Below are positions 17,219-24,717 of a stretch of DNA of 31,829 nucleotides, in pieces. Numbering within the stretch: the first letter of the stretch is position 1; every line of letters begins with the position of its first letter. The stretch is from an uncultured Mucilaginibacter sp. (GTDB taxonomy: Bacteria; Bacteroidota; Bacteroidia; Sphingobacteriales; Sphingobacteriaceae), in NCBI RefSeq assembly GCF_946481715.1, contig NZ_CAMLOV010000053.1:1-31829 (forward strand), written 5' to 3'. Under the pieces are notes generated by a model. That model was not told where the DNA came from. It was given only the letters and a program-made list of their open reading frames with translations, and searched no databases. The position numbers and the translations under genes were made by a program.

Positions 17219-17797
17219 TTAAAAAGGGAGGCGCTCAAAGGCCATTTTCAAGGCCAGTGCAAACACTCCCGAAGATAAAAAAAATATCCAATCCCTGCGC
17301 CGCACCTTCAGCAAATTCAGGAACAGCCAGCCAACAATTAGGATGATGGCAACTACCATGATCTGCCCAACTTCCAACCCGATATTAAAGCCGAATAGCC
17401 CCATGCCGATGCCCTGCCCCTGAGCCAGCATAATGCGTATGCTGTTGGCGAAACCCATGCCGTGGATGAGCCCGAAACCAAGCGCCAGGTAGTAATTTAC
17501 CTGTGCGCTGCCTTCCTTTTTATCAACCCGCAAAATATTGTTGAGGGCGGTGATAAAAATGGTGCAGGGTATTAAAAACTCCACCCATTTACTGCTGAAG
17601 CGGATTACGTCGAGCACGCTTAACGCCAGGGTGAGGCTATGCCCAATGGTGAAGGCCGTTACCAGTATCAATACCTGCCTGATGTTTTTGAATGTGTAAA
17701 CGGCTGCCAGCGCCAGGATGAACAGCTGGTGGTCGAGCGCGTCGAGGCTGATGATGTGCTTCCATCCTAAGCTGAAATAAAAAACAAAATCAGACAT
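17219..17797 (-). CDS. HupE/UreJ-like integral membrane protein
   Basis: This is a 192-residue protein with about six membrane segments and short loops. Family landmarks are LGWKHIISLDALDHQLFILAL (H14 and D19-H23 region), TAFTIGHSLTLAL, GLIHGMGFANS and FNIGLEVGQIMVV. The polar His and Asp residues inside helices resemble nickel/cobalt permeases of the HupE/UreJ group. A metal-transport role is therefore a hypothesis; no hydrogenase or urease genes are nearby. It is the first gene of a two-gene unit with the M1 zinc peptidase. The next gene upstream, DUF6702, is divergent, with only 66 bases between the start codons. Confidence 0.9.
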   Translation of the reverse strand: MSDFVFYFSLGWKHIISLDALDHQLFILALAAVYTFKNIRQVLILVTAFTIGHSLTLALSVLDVIRFSSKWVEFLIPCTIFITALNNILRVDKKEGSAQVNYYLALGFGLIHGMGFANSIRIMLAQGQGIGMGLFGFNIGLEVGQIMVVAIILIVGWLFLNLLKVRRRDWIFFLSSGVFALALKMAFERLPF

Positions 17798-17827
17798 GCA
17801 ATAAACAGGCGTTGAAAGCGTAAATTT

Positions 17828-17857
17828 AGCAGGTTTTAATTATAAATAAAACCTGCT
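17828..17857. promoter_or_regulatory. Perfect 11-bp hairpin in the divergent hupE-like/DUF6702 promoter region
   Basis: AGCAGGTTTTA (17828-17838) and TAAAACCTGCT (17847-17857) are perfect inverted copies around the 8-base loop ATTATAAA. The element ends 6 bases before the DUF6702 ATG. It overlaps a weak -7-like box (TAAATTTA, 17821-17828). It could be a dyad operator for a dimeric regulator or an mRNA hairpin covering the ribosome site. Confidence 0.55.
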
Positions 17858-17863
17858 ACTGTT

Positions 17864-18391
17864 ATGACTGCTTTATTAGGCAAACCGCTACTATATTGTT
17901 ACATTTTATTAGGTTCTTTTTGGGTGGAGAAGCCCGCTCCCGCTAACTTTCACCCGCTACATGTAAGTACATCCGATATCAGCTATAACGCCAAGGACGG
18001 GCAGATGGAAGTTATCCTCACGATATTTACCGATGATTTTGAAAGCGCGCTAACCAAGCAATTCAATACCAAAACCGATTTAAGCAAAGCCGAAATGCAT
18101 ACCGCGATGGACGACCTGGTGAAAAAATATACCGCCGGGCACCTGCAGGTACGCACCGGCGGAGCGGCCTTGCCCTTAACCTACCTGGGCTTCGAGATCA
18201 ACAAAGAAGCGGTGAATGTGTACCTTGAATCGCCAAAAATAGCCAGCCCAAAAAAGATAGATGCTGATGTGAGCCTTTTGCAAAACCTGTACGAGGACCA
18301 GCTAAATATTGTACACATGACAGTTGGCGGTGTACGCAAAAGCGCTAAGCTGGATAGCCCTGCGCGGAAAGTATCGCAGGAGTTTAATTAA
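17864..18391 (+). CDS. DUF6702 family exported protein
   Basis: The protein has 175 residues with an N-terminal hydrophobic export signal (about 1-27). The mature part begins HPLHVSTSDISYNAKDGQMEV and continues ILTIFTDDFESALTK, which matches my recollection of the DUF6702 family; the rest is a small beta-rich domain. The function is unknown. In several Bacteroidota this type of gene sits beside M1 peptidase and HupE-like genes, as here, which suggests that they act together at the envelope; that recollection was not checked by search. The ATG lies 6 bases after a perfect inverted repeat. The 3' side carries short CACGAATT repeats. Confidence 0.85.
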   Translation: MTALLGKPLLYCYILLGSFWVEKPAPANFHPLHVSTSDISYNAKDGQMEVILTIFTDDFESALTKQFNTKTDLSKAEMHTAMDDLVKKYTAGHLQVRTGGAALPLTYLGFEINKEAVNVYLESPKIASPKKIDADVSLLQNLYEDQLNIVHMTVGGVRKSAKLDSPARKVSQEFN

Positions 18392-18427
18392 CACGAATTG
18401 CACGAATTAAGGCTAATTGCACGAATT
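18392..18427. repeat. Short 9-10 bp CACGAATT repeats
   Basis: CACGAATT occurs at 18392-18399, 18401-18408 and 18420-18427, with a degenerate copy GGCTAATT at 18411-18418, giving spacings of about 9, 10 and 9. It lies between the convergent DUF6702 and cupin genes. Read on minus it is AATTCGTG, close to the AATTCGTAC unit of the larger array near 20.9 kb. Confidence 0.6.
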
Positions 18428-18470
18428 TGATTTCAAAAATTTGCGCCGATCAAATTCTGAAAATTCTGAT

Positions 18471-18824
18471 TCAGACAATAATAAACAACGAACTCCGCTC
18501 CTTTTGCTGAAGGTTACTGCTGCGATGCCCTTTGCCAGTAGTATCTTCCATTAATAAAACCTCGCCCTGCGCAAACTTTCGTTTTTCGCCAAGCGATGTT
18601 TCTATTTCTACACCGCCATCCAGAAGCACAACGTATTGTTTTTGAGGCGCAGTATGCAGATCGTTATATCCCGCTGGTACTTTTCTAAACTGCACTGCTT
18701 TTACCACTACATTCTCTGATAGCTGCCCTATCGGACCTTTATCAGTTAACGGATAAAACATCTCATCAAAGCAACTGTCGCCGTTTTCATCGGCATAAAC
18801 CCGGGTTACTTTAAACTGCTCCAT
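18471..18824 (-). CDS. Cupin-like small protein
   Basis: The 117-residue protein looks like one double-stranded beta-helix (cupin) domain. The stretch DLHTAPQKQYVVLLDGGVEIE followed by KRKFAQGEVLLMEDTTGKGHRS has the cupin rhythm, with H59 region, the DG turn, the G-x-V/L-L-M-E-D strand and a late His. The usual first metal motif (GxxxHxH) is only partly present, so metal binding is uncertain. No substrate can be inferred. It starts 4 bases after the stop of the GNAT gene, so the two are translated from one transcript, probably the tail of the dioxygenase/esterase operon. Confidence 0.85.
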   Translation of the reverse strand: MEQFKVTRVYADENGDSCFDEMFYPLTDKGPIGQLSENVVVKAVQFRKVPAGYNDLHTAPQKQYVVLLDGGVEIETSLGEKRKFAQGEVLLMEDTTGKGHRSSNLQQKERSSLFIIV

Positions 18825-18828
18825 GGTG

Positions 18829-19116
18829 TTATGCGGCTAAAAGCTTGTCCCACTCGGGATGTTTCCGCAGGAAAACCTGCACATAGCTGCAAAGCGGTAT
18901 CAACGTTAGTTTGTGTGCCTCTATATATTTAAAAGCCTTTTCTACAATAGCCTCTGCAACGCCCAGGCCCTGCAACTCTTTGGGCACTTCGGTATGGATG
19001 AGGTAGATCTTATCACCTTTGGTTTTATAATCGATAAAGGCGCGCTGCCCATCCACAAACAGTTCAAAATTGTGGATTGCTTCGTTATTTATCAGTTCTA
19101 TATCGTCGTAATTCAT
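18829..19116 (-). CDS. Small GNAT N-acetyltransferase-like protein (COG2388/NATD1 type)
   Basis: The 95-residue protein is a minimal GNAT domain. It contains GDKIYLIHTEVPKELQGLGVA, which combines the substrate-side strand with the acetyl-CoA loop Q-G-L-G-V-A, and the COG2388 signature CSYVQVFLRKHPEW with C76 and the terminal HPEW. These small proteins lack the N-terminal part of ordinary GNATs. Their substrates are not known. It begins 61 bases downstream of the esterase stop and is directly followed by the cupin gene, which suggests one minus-strand transcript. Confidence 0.9.
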   Translation of the reverse strand: MNYDDIELINNEAIHNFELFVDGQRAFIDYKTKGDKIYLIHTEVPKELQGLGVAEAIVEKAFKYIEAHKLTLIPLCSYVQVFLRKHPEWDKLLAA

Positions 19117-19177
19117 TTCCTCAGCTTTTTAAAATTGCTTGCCGTGTATAAAGCCAACAGCCATGCTATCAGTTTGT

Positions 19178-19801
19178 TCATATAAATATGGTGCTGTTAG
19201 CCAGCTCTATCTCTTCCTGGCTGATGGTATGCGGCCTGCCGTTGTAAACTTTAAGCGTTACCGCTGCATCCATACTCTTTAACACTTTTACGCTTTCCTC
19301 TACTCTTGTTAAAGGTACGTGCGGATCGGGGTTCCCGGTGGTGATCAAAACCGGCATGCCGATGAAATCGCCTTTGTAGTTCTCCAGGTTTAAGCGCTCG
19401 CCTATCAATCCGCCCGTAAAGGCAACCGCGCCGCCAAAAGGCTGGGCGTGGCGGGTAATGTATTCCAGCGTTAAACACGCCCCCTGCGAAAAGCCCAGGA
19501 AGTAAATCTTATGCATCGGAGTACCATCTGCCAATACCTGTTTCACGGTTTCATCAACCATTTGCAATGCCGAATCTAAAGCCGGCTGGTTCTGCGCATC
19601 GGGCGCTAAAAAGCTTAATGGGTACCAGCTATTGTTGGTGGCCTGCGGTGCGTAAAGGGCAAAACCATCTACATCAAGCTCATTTGCTATGCCTATAATA
19701 TTGGCAGCTGTGCCGCCCCTACCATGTAGCAGTATTAAAGCGCCTTTGGCAACGGCAGGTGCCGCACCCGCCGTTTTTATTTGTTTTGTGTGGTTATACA
19801 T
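19178..19801 (-). CDS. Carboxylesterase/phospholipase-type alpha/beta hydrolase, MhqD-like
   Basis: The 207-residue cytosolic serine hydrolase has a complete triad: S105 in the nucleophile elbow GFSQGA, D159 in TGNPDPHVP and H191 in GRPHTIS. LLHGRGG (25-30 region) forms the oxyanion part. It belongs to the carboxylesterase/phospholipase group. It starts 2 bases after the stop of a VOC ring-cleaving dioxygenase. The same pairing occurs in the Bacillus subtilis mhqED and related operons, induced by quinones, so hydrolysis of a ring-cleavage or quinone adduct product is a reasonable guess. No regulator of the MhqR type is seen nearby. Confidence 0.93.
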   Translation of the reverse strand: MYNHTKQIKTAGAAPAVAKGALILLHGRGGTAANIIGIANELDVDGFALYAPQATNNSWYPLSFLAPDAQNQPALDSALQMVDETVKQVLADGTPMHKIYFLGFSQGACLTLEYITRHAQPFGGAVAFTGGLIGERLNLENYKGDFIGMPVLITTGNPDPHVPLTRVEESVKVLKSMDAAVTLKVYNGRPHTISQEEIELANSTIFI

Positions 19802-19803
19802 AA

Positions 19804-20739
19804 TTAAACCAAACTTGGTAATGATTTTTCTAAAGTCGACCTGAACCTCTCGTGCTGTGCAGGTAATTTCAGGTTCTGGCCCAATTCTTCAACTGGTTCG
19901 TCAACTGCAAAGCCCGGGTTATCGGTAGCAATTTCGAACAACACACCTCCCGGTTCGCGGAAGTACAGTGAGTAGAAGTAATTACGGTCGATCTTATCGG
20001 TAATATGTAAACCTAAAGCGGCAATCTTCTCGCGGTATTGCATCAATATTTCTTCGTTGGCTACTCTAAAGGCAACGTGGTGTACGCTGCCACCGGCCAC
20101 GTGCCCTGCAACTTCACCGGCTACTTCTACAAGGTCAACAATGTTGGCATTTTCAACCGCGTCAGTTACAAAACGGTAGCGGTTTACGTGCTGTTCTAAC
20201 AATTTATAACCGAATACACCGCTTAAAATATCAGCTGTTGCCTGCATTTTGTTGGTGGTGATGGTTACATTATGAAAACCTTTAATAGCGTTATCTGCTG
20301 TAACCTCCTCGGTTTCCCATGGTAAACGGGTATCTGCTGTTTTTGAGGCTGTAAGCTCCAGTTTCAAACCGTCAGGGTCTAACACGGTAAGGTATTCTTC
20401 GCCAAATTTTTCGGCTACTTTGTTATAGATCACGTTGTGTTTTTCGAAACGGTTCACCCAAAAATCGAGGCTACCTTTTGGTACCGAGTAACCAATTTCG
20501 GTTGCCTGCCTTGCGCCTCTCCTGCCGCTTTGGATGCCTTCCCATGGGAAGAAAGTAAGGATAGTGCCGGGTGTACCCTCTTTATCGCCGTAGTATAGGT
20601 GGTAAGTTTCTGGGTCATCGAAGTTTACGGTTTTTTTAACCAGGCGCTGGCCTAAAACATTGGTATAAAAATTATGATTGCGTTTGGCATTGCCTGCTAT
20701 TGCAGTAATGTGGTGGATGCCGTTTATTGTATTTTCCAT
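19804..20739 (-). CDS. VOC-family ring-cleaving dioxygenase, MhqO/MhqE-like
   Basis: The 311-residue protein has two vicinal-oxygen-chelate modules (about 5-135 and 152-275). Likely metal ligands are H10 (IHHITAIAG), H221 (VHHVAFRV) and E269 (GVLFEIATD), the usual His-His-Glu set. The sequence HHITAIAGNAKRNHNFYTNVLG is characteristic of the MhqO/MhqE branch of hydroquinone-type dioxygenases. It should open the ring of hydroquinone-like compounds with iron or manganese. It is the first gene of the run and is followed by the MhqD-like esterase after 2 bases. The upstream side is the long repeat-bearing gap. Confidence 0.93.
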   Translation of the reverse strand: MENTINGIHHITAIAGNAKRNHNFYTNVLGQRLVKKTVNFDDPETYHLYYGDKEGTPGTILTFFPWEGIQSGRRGARQATEIGYSVPKGSLDFWVNRFEKHNVIYNKVAEKFGEEYLTVLDPDGLKLELTASKTADTRLPWETEEVTADNAIKGFHNVTITTNKMQATADILSGVFGYKLLEQHVNRYRFVTDAVENANIVDLVEVAGEVAGHVAGGSVHHVAFRVANEEILMQYREKIAALGLHITDKIDRNYFYSLYFREPGGVLFEIATDNPGFAVDEPVEELGQNLKLPAQHERFRSTLEKSLPSLV

Positions 20740-20899
20740 GATGTTGTTGTTTTAAATGTTTGTGTTTTTATTCCTTGTTTGTTGATATCAAATGTCGGGA
20801 TAAACACAGCATTTCAACTTAATGTAGGTTAAAACGGAAAGTTAATGTAGGTTAAGAGAAGCAACACCGGCTTTAAAACCATTTGCTTTAGCACAATTT

Positions 20900-21011
20900 G
20901 TACGATCCGTACAGTTCGTACAAATTCGTACAGTTCGTACAAATTTTCGGGAGATTCGTACAGTTTCGCACAAGTTCGTACAGTTTCGTACAAGTTCGTA
21001 CAGTTTCGTAC
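20900..21011. repeat. Helically phased array of TTCGTACA-type repeats
   Basis: GTAC tetranucleotides begin at 20900, 20909, 20918, 20928, 20937, 20958, 20978, 20988, 20998 and 21008, with one degenerate GCAC at 20968. Spacing is 9-10 bases with one 21-base step. The core unit is (A)TTCGTACA followed by GT or AA. The array lies in the 444-base gap between the dioxygenase start and the barrel-protein stop, both on minus. Confidence 0.85.
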
Positions 21012-21030
21012 AGCTGTTTTGGCGATTGCG

Positions 21031-21080
21031 GAAATCGGCGAAAATCTTCAAAAATCTGTGAAAATCTGTGAAAATTGGTG
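21031..21080. repeat. Exact 10-bp array of AAAATCTGTG-type repeats
   Basis: Five consecutive ten-base units read gaaatcggcg, aaaatcttca, aaaatctgtg, aaaatctgtg and aaaattggtg. The period is exactly ten. The array follows the TTCGTACA array on the same strand and keeps a similar period, so both may be one composite element. Confidence 0.8.
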
Positions 21081-21135
21081 CATCTTTCATTAATAAAAGA
21101 CAGCCCCTTCGATCTGCAATTTTTTCAATTTGACG

Positions 21136-21161
21136 CGGCTCTTAAACGATTTTAAGAGCCG
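21136..21161 (-). terminator. Perfect 11-bp hairpin after the BamA-like gene
   Basis: CGGCTCTTAAA (21136-21146) and TTTAAGAGCCG (21151-21161) pair perfectly around the loop CGAT. The stem starts 22 bases after the stop codon (21184) of the minus-strand barrel gene. No long U-tract follows on minus, so the terminator call rests mainly on the stem and its position. Confidence 0.55.
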
Positions 21162-21183
21162 GCAGAATTCGAGTTCAGGCAAA

Positions 21184-23763
21184 TTACAACCTGAAATTCA
21201 TCGACACATACGGGTACCAACCCTCCACCGAGTGCCCCATCAACACCTGCACTACAATGAGCGCCGCGGGCGAAAAGTAAGCACCCCCGCCTACGCCCTG
21301 ATGCAGGCCACCACTGTTATAATTATTGGCCCATACCCGGCCAACGTCGTAAAAGCCGCTGATGCCTAATTGCCCCGGCAGTAAATAGCCGCGTATGTTG
21401 GCGAGCTTTAACCGTGCCTGCAGGTTGTTATACACCATGTGTTTACCGGCAAAGCGGTTTTGCAAATAGCCCAGCAGGTTGCCCTGCCCGCCCAAAAACA
21501 TGCCCTGGTAAAAAGCGGGGCGGCCAACGGTAACGCCGCCGCCTATCCTATCGGTAACTACCAGCGCACCGTGGCTGGTTAGTTTTTTATAAAACGTATA
21601 CTCCGAACGCAATTGCCCGTAAGATGCCGAATAGCCATTAGCTCCCCGGTAACCGGTTAAGCTAACGGTAAACAAATGCCCGTCGTTAGGGAAAATGCCG
21701 CCCTTCCGGCTATCGTCGGTGTAATTTACCGCCAGCCCCACGTGAACTTTATCCTTATCTACGATGAGGCTATCGTAAGAATTAATAAGCGGCGGGAAGG
21801 TGATCAATCGCCCGACATTATCATCCGCCCCGAAATGATAGTATTGAAATGAGGGGCCTACACTAATGCTTTTTGTACTGTCCATTCTCCAGCGCAGGGC
21901 GGGGTCAAACTGGTAGGTATCAAACCGGGTACGGTAAAACCGCCTGTAACCGGGGCCTTTTACCAGTGGCGTGCCATTGCCAAAACCAAAAAAGTTTTGG
22001 GTATTATCCGGTGCCTGTATAAATGATTTGATCAATAGATCGGCCTTGCCGAAAGCATGTATCCACTCGCCGCTATACCTTATGCGGTAAGCATCGGTAG
22101 AAAAAGAATGGCTTATCAGCAATTGCTGTACGCTGGTGTAGGGCAGTTTGCGAAACCCATCATATTTAGTGTATTTAAAACCTGCCCCCAGCATAAAACC
22201 ATCGTCAACGTTAAGCGCAGCTGTTGCCAATGGCATCCAAACGTTGTAAGGGTATGTAGGTATAAACTTAGTATTAAAAGTGTCCCTCGATAAACGCTTG
22301 CGGAATATGCTTTCGTCGCCGATAAATTTAAGGCTGTCGGGCTTATCATATAGCTTCACCCTGCCGTTAGATTTTATACCCTCGTAAATTTTATTGCCCT
22401 TTCCGCCTACCACGCGCAGGTTTATAGGCGATGTTGGCGCGTTAATGATAACATGGTCGTCCCCGCCGGAAACGAACAGCCTGATCTCTTTGGTGATCTC
22501 GGGCTTGTACACTATATCCAACAAAGTATCGCCCGGCTTACCTTCTTTGGATATTTTTTGGATGAACACCCGCATGCCATTGTCCGGCGCATCGGTAATG
22601 GTTACCTGCTCGTTTTTATCGCTGGTGCGGATATCAACCAACCGGTTTATAAAACGGTAATACTCATCCATCGCCTTCGGGATATTATCGCGGCGCTGTT
22701 TCAGTTCGGCAAGCAATTCATCGTGGCGTATATTATAAGCCTCAACAGGCATTTTGCGTAAGCCTGCTTCCAGCACGGCATCTGTTTCGGCAGCAATAAA
22801 CTGGTTGGTAATACGCATCCAATCTTCATAAGATATCTGCGCATCTGTATAAGGCTTTATAAAGCGTGTTTTAAAAATGGAGTACTTTACCCGGGGGATC
22901 TCGCCGCTAAAATTATCGATAGCAGGGCTGATAAAGGGCAGCGACGCGATGCTCGGGAATAGCCCCTGTGCAACGTGCAATACCTGGTCGCGGTCGCGCG
23001 GAACGCCGATGTACATCTTGCCGTTTCCTTTTTGCCTGTCCAGCCAGCGCCATTGGTCTTCGTGCCTGTCCCAATCGGCCACCAGCAAATCAAGCAACCG
23101 TGCCCGCAAAAATGCTTCCCCATCAAAATGGTTGTCGTTATCTTCTATAAGCTTGCCTAAAGCTTTTGGGGTATTGTCCGATTCGCCCCCCGGTTCGCGT
23201 TCTTCCAGCAGGCAAATGGTATTGGCAAACTTTTTACGGTATTTGCCCAAAGCTTCTTCATCGGCCACAAGCCCAATAACGGGGTTGGAGTGCGGCACAT
23301 TCGCTGCCTCGGCCATAGGGCCAACTATCAGTGCCGAAAATGGGTGTTGCCCGCTAATGGCATCGTCCAGCCAGTCGACCGCAAAAGTGCCTGCAAAATT
23401 TGGCGGGAGCAGTTTATCCGGAGATTTCTCTACGCTGCGTATCACCCACTCGCGGCCTTGTTTATCCTTAAGCCTTAACGATTTCGACTGGTAGCCCCCG
23501 CCTTCCTTATCCGGCGTGAGGCCGCCATAAACCTGGCTTATTTTAATGATGGGCAGCTTAACGGGCATTGCCCATTCCTTACGGTAGTTTTCGCCAAAAA
23601 GCCAGCGGTGTGCGCCGGTTACATCGTTGTATGATGGATGCACCTTTATTACAACGCTATCCTTAAACTTTGGCTCGGGCAGTTCCTGGACGGTTGTTTG
23701 TTGCGCATAGGCTGCCGTAGCAGTGGCAAAAATTGCGGAGAGGATAAGTAGGTTCTTACGCAT
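21184..23763 (-). CDS. Exported protein: possible kinase-like domain fused to BamA-like outer-membrane barrel
   Basis: The protein has 859 residues with a signal peptide (1-20, AAYAQ). The N-terminal half (about 45-390) contains REWVIRSVEKSP (104-115), LVADWDRHEDQWRW (227-240) and GVPRDRDQVL (253-262). These resemble the catalytic-type D-R-x-x-D/N and D-x-D segments of CotH/Fam20-like atypical kinases, with K113 as a possible nucleotide-binding Lys; this is an inference from motif spacing. About 530-859 is rich in amphipathic strands and matches BamA/TamA surface-antigen barrels, ending YPYVSMNFRL. Similar regions occur in Bacteroidota proteins that also carry a calcineurin-like phosphatase, which is absent here. 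The gene follows the SdiA-regulated lipoprotein gene after 54 bases. Confidence 0.9.
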   Translation of the reverse strand: MRKNLLILSAIFATATAAYAQQTTVQELPEPKFKDSVVIKVHPSYNDVTGAHRWLFGENYRKEWAMPVKLPIIKISQVYGGLTPDKEGGGYQSKSLRLKDKQGREWVIRSVEKSPDKLLPPNFAGTFAVDWLDDAISGQHPFSALIVGPMAEAANVPHSNPVIGLVADEEALGKYRKKFANTICLLEEREPGGESDNTPKALGKLIEDNDNHFDGEAFLRARLLDLLVADWDRHEDQWRWLDRQKGNGKMYIGVPRDRDQVLHVAQGLFPSIASLPFISPAIDNFSGEIPRVKYSIFKTRFIKPYTDAQISYEDWMRITNQFIAAETDAVLEAGLRKMPVEAYNIRHDELLAELKQRRDNIPKAMDEYYRFINRLVDIRTSDKNEQVTITDAPDNGMRVFIQKISKEGKPGDTLLDIVYKPEITKEIRLFVSGGDDHVIINAPTSPINLRVVGGKGNKIYEGIKSNGRVKLYDKPDSLKFIGDESIFRKRLSRDTFNTKFIPTYPYNVWMPLATAALNVDDGFMLGAGFKYTKYDGFRKLPYTSVQQLLISHSFSTDAYRIRYSGEWIHAFGKADLLIKSFIQAPDNTQNFFGFGNGTPLVKGPGYRRFYRTRFDTYQFDPALRWRMDSTKSISVGPSFQYYHFGADDNVGRLITFPPLINSYDSLIVDKDKVHVGLAVNYTDDSRKGGIFPNDGHLFTVSLTGYRGANGYSASYGQLRSEYTFYKKLTSHGALVVTDRIGGGVTVGRPAFYQGMFLGGQGNLLGYLQNRFAGKHMVYNNLQARLKLANIRGYLLPGQLGISGFYDVGRVWANNYNSGGLHQGVGGGAYFSPAALIVVQVLMGHSVEGWYPYVSMNFRL

Positions 23764-23817
23764 AGGTACGGGGTATTAAGTATGTTATCCGGCGTTGAAC
23801 AAGCCACCGGGTATCGG

Positions 23818-24717
23818 CTATTTGGGTTTGGCGTATTTAAAAAGCAATATATTTCCGCTTGCTATTTCATCGCCTTCGTTTGATATATACAGGTTGCCTT
23901 TGCTATCGAATGCCATCCCCTCGGGCTGTAAAAAGCCCTTTAACGGGAAGCTGGCCTTCTCGTTCCATTTGTCATCTGTCACTACCAGCAGTTTGTTGAT
24001 AGATGAAAGTATAAACCACTCTTTCGTCAACGGGTTTTTTGCCATTGCCGAGGGGCGGAACTTAAATTTTTTCTTTTTACCGCCATCGCCAGCATCGGTT
24101 ACCGAGACGTTAAAATCGCCGGTTTTTGCAATAGTGCCATCTGCGCCCAGATCGAACACGTAACCTGTATTATTATTCGACGATTTATCAATATCGCATT
24201 GCTTGCACAACACATACAACTTTTTTGTATCGTTATCATAGTGCATGGCCTCGTATTCACCAACAGGCATCAGGTGTTTCACTTTTTGGCTTTGTATTTG
24301 CCCGCTTGCCACCTCTTTTAAGGGGAAGCTATGAAACTCGCCATCGCTGCGGAGGATAACTGCCTGGCCATTGCCAATGGCAACATCTTCGTAATCGCCG
24401 TGTTTACCAAATTTAGCACTTTTTGATGTTTTATCGCCCGGGTGCAGGTAATAGATATTGCCGTCTTCGTCCTGTTCGGCATAAATAACATTATCATCGC
24501 CTTTATTAAACGCTATGCCGGAGATCTCGAGCAAATCGTGCGGCATCGCATACTCCACGGGGTTGCTCAAATCGTATCCGGGTGGGCTTAAGGCAACCGC
24601 TGCCTCGCTCTCTTCTTTTTCGTGCTTACCTTTTTTACTCTTACCATCCCCCCCGCGGCACGATACTGCTACGATACCAATTACTACTACAGAAAATAAA
24701 ACGGCTAATTTTTTCAT
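23818..24717 (-). CDS. SdiA-regulated (YjiK-like) beta-propeller lipoprotein
   Basis: The 299-residue protein carries a lipoprotein signal with the probable lipidated Cys at 20 (IVAVSC), then a charged Lys/Glu linker (about 25-45). Residues about 60-295 match the SdiA-regulated propeller: LLEISGIAFNKGDDNVIYAEQDEDGNIYYL, then DYEDVAIG, EYEAMHYD, FRPSAMAKNPLTKEWFILSS and PEGMAFDSKGNLYISNEGD. The pattern of D/E-rich turns suggests calcium or ligand binding. The function is unknown; related proteins are periplasmic or outer-membrane-attached. The start ATG overlaps the ppk1 stop by 4 bases (ATGA), so translation is coupled. Confidence 0.9.
   Translation of the reverse strand: MKKLAVLFSVVVIGIVAVSCRGGDGKSKKGKHEKEESEAAVALSPPGYDLSNPVEYAMPHDLLEISGIAFNKGDDNVIYAEQDEDGNIYYLHPGDKTSKSAKFGKHGDYEDVAIGNGQAVILRSDGEFHSFPLKEVASGQIQSQKVKHLMPVGEYEAMHYDNDTKKLYVLCKQCDIDKSSNNNTGYVFDLGADGTIAKTGDFNVSVTDAGDGGKKKKFKFRPSAMAKNPLTKEWFILSSINKLLVVTDDKWNEKASFPLKGFLQPEGMAFDSKGNLYISNEGDEIASGNILLFKYAKPK

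Noticed and set aside
17219..17797. Part of a hydrogenase or urease locus
   Set aside because: The HupE/UreJ-like gene has no hydrogenase, urease or maturation genes around it.
20900..21080. Possible CRISPR array
   Set aside because: Units are about 10 bases with no spacers of constant length and no cas genes.
20842..21090. Open frame of 82 codons on minus across the repeat arrays
   Set aside because: Its Cys/Thr-rich sequence is only the translation of the TTCGTACA and AAAATCTGTG repeats; it has no start signals or family resemblance.
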